Assembly (NCBI GenBank): GCA_023150555.1
Contig: JAKLKQ010000004.1
Location: forward strand, 134,411 to 198,410
Source of the DNA: Planctomycetota bacterium
GTDB lineage: Bacteria; Planctomycetota; SZUA-567; H5-PLA8
Length of the DNA: 64,000 nucleotides
Direction of reading: 5' to 3'
Shown: positions 58,743 to 64,000 of the stretch, piece after piece
How the letters are laid out: each line of letters opens with the position of its first letter
How positions within the stretch are numbered: the first letter of the stretch is position 1
Program-made: the position numbers and the translations under genes
Notes under the pieces: model-generated
The model's input: only the letters and a program-made list of their open reading frames with translations
The model's database searches: none
What the model was told of the DNA's origin: nothing

Positions 58743-61497
58743 TGGACTTCCAGGCATTCTCGTTGCGCTCACGATAAGCCTCCGTGCCTCGGTACCGGTT
58801 CAGGCGCCCGAACGCCTTGCGGAATTCCGCCTTCAGGAGTTCTTTCTTTGCAGGATCCTGTTCGGCCTCATAGGCCGCGAAACGCTTTTCCATCTCTTCG
58901 ATCAGCTTCCGCGCGCTCTCGTCCATGGAATTCAGGTAGGGCGCCGCGCGCGGGCCGGCCTCCTTGTCGCCCTTGACGCCCGCCAGGACCGGATAGGCAT
59001 GTTCGGGCATGTGTGACCAGAACAGGAAGGCGCCGGCATCGGCGCGCGACGATGGCGCCGCCTGCGGGTTCGAAGCCTCCTGAAGGGCCTGGCTGGCCGC
59101 CAACTCGCCGACCGTGATGGGCACGTCCTTACCGCTCTTCGTTGCCAGAGCGACGACCATGCCGGACTTCGGATCGTTGTCCACGCTCTTGATGGTGCCC
59201 ACCAGCGGCTGGCCGGACATGCGCTGCAGGGTGGCTTCGCTGGCGTCCTTTGCCTTGCTCTGGGCCCAGGCGACCAGGCGGTCGTAGCGCTTCTGCGCGG
59301 CATCTAGGTCGGCGCTGCCGGCGTCGAGCTGCGCGAGCATCCCGCCGTCCAGTCCGGGGGTCTTCTTCGCGTTCACGAGGATCTGCGCGTTTTCGGCGAA
59401 GTGCCCGGCGCGCGTGCGGCCCAGCGCGGAACGGAAGGCGCCCGCCACGGCGTTTTCCGCGGCCTGGGCCTGCGCGGCCTTGGCCGCCTTGACGGCTTCA
59501 TCGATGCGCCCCTGCAGGTCCTTCAGGTGGGCGAAGGCCTCGGCGACGAGGAAGTCCTGCCGGAGCTGGGTGAGCTCCCGATTCATGTCGTTGAGGGCCT
59601 TCGGGTCGTCCTTGTTCTTGACCAGCAGGTCCTCGAGGCGTTTGCGGTGCGAGCGGTCGTACAGCTGGCGCACCTGGACCTCGTGGGCGGAGCGCTCGGT
59701 GGCCAGGATCCGCAGCGTCTCGGCCGAACGGAAACGCGTGGGGATGTCGGCGTCCTGGAGCAGCTTCAGGCCCTCGACGAACTCGCGCTTATCGTAGCGG
59801 ACCTTGGCTTCGTTCAGCCGGTACTTGAACCAGTCCATGAAGGCGTCCAGCAGTTCCTGGCGCACGGCGTTCTGTTCTTCGACGATCATCACGCCCAGGT
59901 CGGCCTTGGGATTGCTCTTCAGGGCTCCGTCGTACAGCGAGAGGATGCGGGCGTAGTCCTTCTCGCCTTCGCCGTTGTAGGCGCGGCGCGCCAGGTCCAG
60001 CGGCTCGAACCCGGAGTTCGCGGGCGGGATCTTGGCGACAAACAGCGGCTCACTCTTTGGAGGTTCGGCAACCTGCACGGGCGTGGTCTTCGCGGCCTTG
60101 GGCGGCGGTTCGGGGTTGTGCGCGGGCCGGCCGACGGGCTTGGCTTCCTCCACCGGTTCGGTGGTCCGCGCCGTGCGGTCGTTGGGCTTGAGGTCGGGCT
60201 TCATTGCGCTGAGTCCCACCAGCACCAGCAGGCCGACGGCGGCCACGATGCCGGCGAAGACCAGGTTGCGCGAGTTGCCGCCCGGAATCGGGGTCTGCGG
60301 GCCGGCGGTGGTGTGGTCGGGCCTGGGGATGGGCGCACGCGGGCCGGTGGTGCCGCGCGGACCGACCGGCGGCAATTCGCCGGTGGTGCGGCGCACGCTG
60401 CGCGACGCCGGCGAGCGCGGGCCGGCGGCCATGGTGGAGCGCGCGCCCTTGCGCAGAGGAGCGTTGAGCGGCTGGCCCTGTCGGACGCGCTCGATCTCCG
60501 CGATCAGCTCGTCGGGATTGGCGAAACGGTCCTCGGCTTCCTTGGCGAGCATCTTCTCGATCAGGCGGCAGAAATTGTCGGAGAGATCGGGCTTCAGCTT
60601 CCGTGCGTTGGGCGCCTCGTCGGTCAGGTGCTGCGTCATGATCGACATCGAGGTCTCGCCCTTGAAGAGCGTCTCGCCGGTGACCAGGTGGTACAGGGTG
60701 GCGCCCAGGGCGTAGAAGTCGGCGCGGATGTCGACGTTGGTCTTGCCGCGGGCTTGCTCGGGCGCGATGTAGTGCGGCGTGCCCACGGCCATGCCGGCGG
60801 TGGTGACGGAGGCGTCGTCGCCGCTGGTGAGTTTGGCGAGGCCCAGGTCGCAGAGCTTGGCCTCGCCGCGTTTGGTGATCATGATGTTGTCGGGCTTGAT
60901 GTCGCGGTGGACCAGTTCGTTCCGGTCGGCGTGCTTCAGCGCATGGGCCATCTGCAGCGCGACTTCCAGGGCGAGTTTCTCGTCGAACGGCCCGTTGCGC
61001 CGCAGCATGCGCAGCGCCGTGTCGCCGTCGACGTACTCCATCGCGAAGTAGAAGTACTTCCCGCTACGTCCCACGTCGATGCCGACGATGATGTTGGGGT
61101 GGCTCAGCTTCGCGACCGCGCGCGCTTCCTGAACGAAGCGTTCGCAGAAGGCGCTGTCCGCCGCGAGTTTCGGGGAGAGGATTTTCAGTGCGACGACCCG
61201 GTCGAGCGAGAGCTGGCGGGCCTTGAAGACCGCGCCCATCCCGCCTTGACCGATCTTCTCGATGATCTCGAAGTTGTCGATGCGGACCTTCGTCTTCTGC
61301 GCTTGAGCGCGCAGCACGCACTGTACCTGCTCGGCAGTGAGGAAATTCTTTTTGACGAGGATGTTGCCCAACTGCTCGTCGAGCCCCAGGCGGCGGACCT
61401 CGGCGAGCAGTTTCAGGCCTTCGTCCAATTGCGCGGGCGTGCAGTAGCCCATCTGCACGGCCAGCTTGCCAAAAGAAGTATCCTGGTCGTTGCTCAT
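58726..61497 (-). CDS. Membrane Ser/Thr protein kinase (PknB-like)
   Basis: A 923-residue protein. The N-terminal 70 residues resemble a GspE_N/MshEN-type domain (FGKLAVQMGYCTPAQLDEGL). The kinase domain (about 76-345) has the glycine loop GQGGMGAV (83-90), VALK with Lys105, HRDIKPDN (197-204, catalytic Asp199), DLG at 217-219 in place of DFG, and APEQ at 245-248. A Pro/Arg-rich linker leads to one transmembrane helix (about 415-437). The large extracytoplasmic part (about 460-923) is helical and charged, with no PASTA domain. It should phosphorylate cytoplasmic targets in response to an external signal. An FHA protein encoded at 62.2 kb is a plausible reader of such phosphorylation, though not in the same operon. 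Confidence 0.93.
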   Translation of the reverse strand: MSNDQDTSFGKLAVQMGYCTPAQLDEGLKLLAEVRRLGLDEQLGNILVKKNFLTAEQVQCVLRAQAQKTKVRIDNFEIIEKIGQGGMGAVFKARQLSLDRVVALKILSPKLAADSAFCERFVQEARAVAKLSHPNIIVGIDVGRSGKYFYFAMEYVDGDTALRMLRRNGPFDEKLALEVALQMAHALKHADRNELVHRDIKPDNIMITKRGEAKLCDLGLAKLTSGDDASVTTAGMAVGTPHYIAPEQARGKTNVDIRADFYALGATLYHLVTGETLFKGETSMSIMTQHLTDEAPNARKLKPDLSDNFCRLIEKMLAKEAEDRFANPDELIAEIERVRQGQPLNAPLRKGARSTMAAGPRSPASRSVRRTTGELPPVGPRGTTGPRAPIPRPDHTTAGPQTPIPGGNSRNLVFAGIVAAVGLLVLVGLSAMKPDLKPNDRTARTTEPVEEAKPVGRPAHNPEPPPKAAKTTPVQVAEPPKSEPLFVAKIPPANSGFEPLDLARRAYNGEGEKDYARILSLYDGALKSNPKADLGVMIVEEQNAVRQELLDAFMDWFKYRLNEAKVRYDKREFVEGLKLLQDADIPTRFRSAETLRILATERSAHEVQVRQLYDRSHRKRLEDLLVKNKDDPKALNDMNRELTQLRQDFLVAEAFAHLKDLQGRIDEAVKAAKAAQAQAAENAVAGAFRSALGRTRAGHFAENAQILVNAKKTPGLDGGMLAQLDAGSADLDAAQKRYDRLVAWAQSKAKDASEATLQRMSGQPLVGTIKSVDNDPKSGMVVALATKSGKDVPITVGELAASQALQEASNPQAAPSSRADAGAFLFWSHMPEHAYPVLAGVKGDKEAGPRAAPYLNSMDESARKLIEEMEKRFAAYEAEQDPAKKELLKAEFRKAFGRLNRYRGTEAYRERNENAWKSNEKGK

Positions 61498-61908
61498 GCG
61501 AGCTTTACGTCCGCGTTTGGCCGCGTAAACCGAGTTGCCCTATGCAACCTCACAAGGTGCAGAAAGTTTAGTGCAAGCCAGGGCAGGCCGCAACCCTAGC
61601 CCCCGTTTTAGCCGCCCCTAGCATGACGAGAAAACGCGCTGCTTCCCTGCCCGGACCCCGCGCCGAGGTCAAAATATAATTACCAGCCATGAAACAAGTT
61701 GCGCACCAAGCTGAAGCGCCTCGAAAGTATGCGGCGCGGCATCTGGGAAGGATGCCGAAAAATATCCTAACTCATACGCTTAACTTGCTCTTCTGCCCGC
61801 TTAATTCCAATTCGGACCGCAAACCCGTGAACCGCGCTTGAACCCCTGCGTTGATGAGGTCGGAAGCAGATGTGCCTGCCGTTGCGTTGCTCTTTCGGAG
61901 AAGGACGG
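61498..61908. other. Intergenic region, no gene seen
   Basis: About 410 bases between the kinase gene (transcribed leftward) and the small Arg-rich gene (transcribed rightward). Composition is mixed, with AT-rich patches near 61670-61690 and 61755-61785 that could carry promoters. I cannot support a specific promoter or RNA. Confidence 0.35.
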
Positions 61909-62121
61909 ATGGCCCGCCGACGAAGGTCCCGACGCCGCTGCCGTGTGCCCCTGTGTACGAAGGTCGCGCAGGCGCTGGACGGCGACCCCATCAGCAGCGG
62001 CGCACTGCCCACGCCGAACAGCGCAACCGAACCCGTCGCGCAGACGCTCAATCTGGCCGGCTGGAAAGAAGAGTTCCGCCGGCGCCTGGGCTCGGTCGAC
62101 GCCGAACACTACGAACCGTAG
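61909..62121 (+). CDS. Small Arg-rich protein of unknown function
   Basis: A 70-residue protein. It opens with an Arg/Cys block (MARRRRSRRRCRVPLCT) and continues with ordinary soluble sequence ending in LNLAGWKEEFRRRLGSVDA. GGAGAAGGACGG lies directly before ATG 61909. From about codon 15 on, nearly all third positions are G or C, which argues that it is translated. The two N-terminal Cys and many Arg could bind nucleic acid or a metal, but this is inference. I do not recognise the family. Confidence 0.55.
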   Translation: MARRRRSRRRCRVPLCTKVAQALDGDPISSGALPTPNSATEPVAQTLNLAGWKEEFRRRLGSVDAEHYEP

Positions 62122-62211
62122 CGAATTCCGAACAGGACAAAGAGGAATAAACGGTGCGCTGGATGCTTGCGTGCTGGCGTGCGTCTCTGAAATGTGCGGC
62201 GCGCGGGCGGA

Positions 62212-62838
62212 TCAGCCGCCGGTCTTCAGCACGCCTGTCGCGAAGAGAACCACGACGATCAGCAGGATCAGGACCAGCACCATCGCCGCGATGATCAGGT
62301 TCTTCAGCATCCCGATCTGTTCGCCGCCGGCGGGCGCCGGCGCGCCTTCCATGGCCTTCGCGTAGTCCTTCGCCGTGGCGGGTTTTCCGGAAGCGTCGGC
62401 CACGGGCGGAGCGGCTGCGGCGCCTTCGGCCGGAGTGCCCTCGCCGCCGCGCATCTTGGCGAGCTGCTCCTTGATCTTGCTGCCGTCCATGACGTAGGTA
62501 TTGAGGGTGTCGGGCACGCTGGTGTCGCGCTCGACGGCCTTGGACTGCTGCTCCGTGTTGGAGAACCGCAGCGTGTACTTGCCGATGATGATCTCGTCGC
62601 CGTCGTTGAGGTAGTGCTCGGTGACCTTGCGGCCGTTGACGTAGGTGCCGTTGGCCGAGCCCATGTCGCGCACGACAAAGGCTTCGCCCTTGGCCGAGAA
62701 GGCGCAGTGCTTGCGCGAGATGCCGAGGTTATCGATACAGATCTGGCATTCCGGCTCGCGGCCGACCACCAGCTCGACTTCGCCGATCTCGTGTTCGCTT
62801 TGGGTCTGTCCCCCAAAGATCACGATCACCTTTGCCAT
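62212..62838 (-). CDS. FHA-domain protein with C-terminal membrane anchor
   Basis: A 208-residue protein. The N-terminal FHA domain (about residues 1-92) has the conserved GREPE loop (Gly26-Arg27), SRKHC (41-45) and NGTYVNGR (63-70), which together bind phosphothreonine peptides. An Ala/Pro-rich linker (about 100-175) joins it to one transmembrane helix near residues 184-203 (IIAAMVLVLILLIVVVLFA). It is a tail-anchored cytoplasmic reader of Ser/Thr phosphorylation and may work with the kinase at 58.7-61.5 kb. ATG 62838 opens with MAKVIVIFGG. Confidence 0.92.
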   Translation of the reverse strand: MAKVIVIFGGQTQSEHEIGEVELVVGREPECQICIDNLGISRKHCAFSAKGEAFVVRDMGSANGTYVNGRKVTEHYLNDGDEIIIGKYTLRFSNTEQQSKAVERDTSVPDTLNTYVMDGSKIKEQLAKMRGGEGTPAEGAAAAPPVADASGKPATAKDYAKAMEGAPAPAGGEQIGMLKNLIIAAMVLVLILLIVVVLFATGVLKTGG

Positions 62839-62891
62839 GGTTTCAGTAACCCTTGCCGTATCTTAAGCTTGGCGCGGAAAAGTACGTCCAT

Positions 62892-62920
62892 CCTGTATCT
62901 TGGCCCGCGGCCCTTGTCAA
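62892..62920 (-). promoter_or_regulatory. Promoter of the FHA gene
   Basis: Minus strand: TTGACA (62915-62920), a 17-base spacer, TACAGG (62892-62897). The -35 is perfect and the -10 is weak. Transcription would start near 62885, about 47 bases before ATG 62838. Confidence 0.5.
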
Positions 62921-63117
62921 GGCGAGCCGCCGCTATCCTAATTTGGAAGATGCCCACCTTATCGGAAGGACGCGGGATCAGCAAGCCACAGGAGATGCTA
63001 AAATTAACCGTAATGAGCGCCGCAAAACTGCGCCCAAGCGGGGTGGGCGATGGCCGAAAAAGCGGCTTGAATCTGGCGCTGCATGGCCTACTTATGTACG
63101 CCTCGACGGACGCAAGT

Positions 63118-63191
63118 TGCCCCGTCGTCTAATGGTAGGACTCCAGACTCTGGATCTGGCTATCTACGTTCGAATCGTAGCGGGGCAACCA
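63118..63191 (+). tRNA. tRNA-Gln (anticodon CTG)
   Basis: Acceptor TGCCCCG pairs with CGGGGCA, the anticodon stem CCAGA/TCTGG encloses loop CTCTGGA, and the T arm has GTTCGAATC. The anticodon CTG reads CAG glutamine codons. The 3' CCA is encoded at 63189-63191. Confidence 0.95.
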
Positions 63192-63250
63192 ACTTGATGG
63201 TAGTATCCCGGTGCTCCAGACACCGCGGTGCAGCAGGCAAGCGAATAGGT

Positions 63251-63328
63251 GTCCCCATCGTCTAGCCCGGCCTAGGACGCGAGGTTCTCAGCCTCGAGAC
63301 CAGGGTTCAAATCCCTGTGGGGATGCCA
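63251..63328 (+). tRNA. tRNA-Glu (anticodon CTC)
   Basis: Acceptor GTCCCCA pairs with TGGGGAT (first pair G-U), the anticodon stem CGAGG/CCTCG encloses loop TTCTCAG, and the T arm has GGTTCAAATCC. The anticodon CTC reads GAG glutamate codons. CCA is encoded at 63326-63328. The stop codon and last codons of the convergent recombinase gene lie inside its 3' half. Confidence 0.95.
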
Positions 63329-64000
63329 CATAGTCCACTCTGCTGGTCTTCGGGAGCAGGCATTCCTTCCTTTAAAGTCGCAGCCTCCTGTCCCAGCAAT
63401 ACCTTCGGCAACAGCCCGACCAGCAGGCCGTCCTGCTTCGGGAAAAGCTCGGCCGTCTTGTCGTGCGAGACGACGATGTAGTCGATGTGCTTGGCCAGTT
63501 CGGCCCGGGCGTCCCCGGCTTGCTTGCTGGCGAAGACCTCCCAGAAGGTCTCCAGACGCTCGCGGATCTTGCCCTCCAGGGCATCGGGATCGATGACGCC
63601 GCCCGACAGCTTCTCGCCCTCGGCGATCTGCCGCTTCAAGTCGTCCCGATGCGCCTTCATCTCGCCCAACTCCTCCAGGAAGACGGGCAACGAATCCTCG
63701 GGTATGCGGACCAGACGACGTTCTGCCGCGTCGATATCCCTCGTGGTTCGGGCGAGCGTGTTCCTCAGGGGCCGCAGGAATTCCTCCGTCGAGGCCGTCG
63801 CGACCTTGAGTTCGGCGCGGACGATCCCGACGACGTTGTTGACGAAGACCTCCGTGTAGAGCTGCTTCCTGAACGTCTCCATGACCGCTTTGGTCAGGGC
63901 GTCCTCGCGGACAAGCAAACGCTTGTTGCACGGTTTGCCCTGCCCATGACGACGACCATTCTCGCACCCGTACCAGATGCCGTTCTTGGTGCTGATGCGG
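63307..64000 (-). CDS. Large serine recombinase, C-terminal part (runs off the right edge)
   Basis: The frame is open from the right edge to TGA 63307-63309, about 230 residues. The first residues seen, KNGIWYGCENGRRHGQGKPCN, cut here to key parts, contain the C-x(n)-C pair of the recombinase zinc beta-ribbon. A long coiled coil follows (about residues 75-190 of the visible part, for example TTRDIDAAERRLVRIPED and EMKAHRDDLKRQIAEGEKL), the usual tail of large serine integrases. The catalytic Ser domain is outside the window. Its last seven codons lie within the tRNA-Glu gene, which suggests it belongs to an element integrated there. Confidence 0.8.
   Translation of the reverse strand, partial: RISTKNGIWYGCENGRRHGQGKPCNKRLLVREDALTKAVMETFRKQLYTEVFVNNVVGIVRAELKVATASTEEFLRPLRNTLARTTRDIDAAERRLVRIPEDSLPVFLEELGEMKAHRDDLKRQIAEGEKLSGGVIDPDALEGKIRERLETFWEVFASKQAGDARAELAKHIDYIVVSHDKTAELFPKQDGLLVGLLPKVLLGQEAATLKEGMPAPEDQQSGLCGIPTGI

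Noticed and set aside
63272..63967. A second minus-strand frame overlapping the recombinase
   Set aside because: It is out of register with the zinc-ribbon and coiled-coil sequence and is Arg/Gly-rich like other shadow frames.

Overview
This is a GC-rich, gene-dense stretch of bacterial chromosome. The gene content points to a planctomycete-like bacterium (phylum Planctomycetota or a close relative). The signs are three ECF sigma factors each paired with a membrane anti-sigma protein, a membrane Ser/Thr kinase and a separate FHA protein, a huge DUF4175-like coiled-coil membrane protein, a seven-haem cytochrome c, sugar-related secreted proteins, and small membrane proteins with an N-terminal RRRFQ-x-x-L / KRFQFSLKSL signature that I associate with that phylum. 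This placement is inference from gene families; there is no rRNA in the window.

Layout. 1-2.6 kb: the 5' part of a glycosyltransferase 9-type gene, then sigma module 1. 2.6-12.7 kb: a secreted PcRGLX/YetA-like protein, divergent from a two-gene operon of a 1920-residue GGQQ-repeat coiled-coil protein and a HEAT-repeat protein. 12.7-18 kb: a minus-strand Fe-S assembly operon (rrf2-sufB-sufC-sufD-sufU-sufT, no sufS) with a consensus promoter and a palindromic operator. 18-20 kb: a lower-GC islet with two tandem SUKH (SMI1/KNR4) paralogues. 20-24.4 kb: a MIP18-type Fe-S protein, an NnrS-like membrane protein with its NsrR-like regulator, tRNA-Val, and a response regulator coupled to a degenerate receiver. 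24.4-31.4 kb: ribosomal protein S1, a heptahaem cytochrome and a subtilisin-like PKD protein. 31.4-37 kb: sigma modules 2 and 3, with PDZ and STN-like partners. 37-45.2 kb: an unknown protein, a zinc-ribbon/STN-like exported protein, trpF, a pair of paralogous HEAT-like exported proteins, small membrane proteins (one interrupted by an amber codon) and a Gfo/Idh/MocA oxidoreductase. 45.2-50.7 kb: a GC-rich structured element with its own promoter, gdhA, a DUF4432-type epimerase-like gene and pgk. 50.7-54.7 kb: a GntR/LacI-type regulator with an elaborate operator, overlapping a secreted beta-propeller protein. 54.9-62.8 kb: a TPR protein, a 25-residue lysine-rich peptide gene, a kinase operon, an Arg-rich small protein and an FHA membrane protein. 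63.1-64 kb: tRNA-Gln and tRNA-Glu, with a large serine recombinase whose 3' end lies inside tRNA-Glu, which looks like the edge of an integrated element.

How the parts fit. Several modules share a theme of envelope stress sensing and extracytoplasmic signalling (three sigma/anti-sigma sets, kinase, FHA, response regulator). Two Rrf2 regulators sit upstream of Fe-S assembly and NO-related genes, which suggests coordinated response to redox or nitrosative stress. The points most worth a second look are the SUKH pair with a shared unassigned C-terminal domain, the lysine-rich micro-protein, the candidate structured RNA near 45.5 kb, the GAACCA operator array upstream of the GntR/LacI gene, and the tRNA-Glu/recombinase junction.
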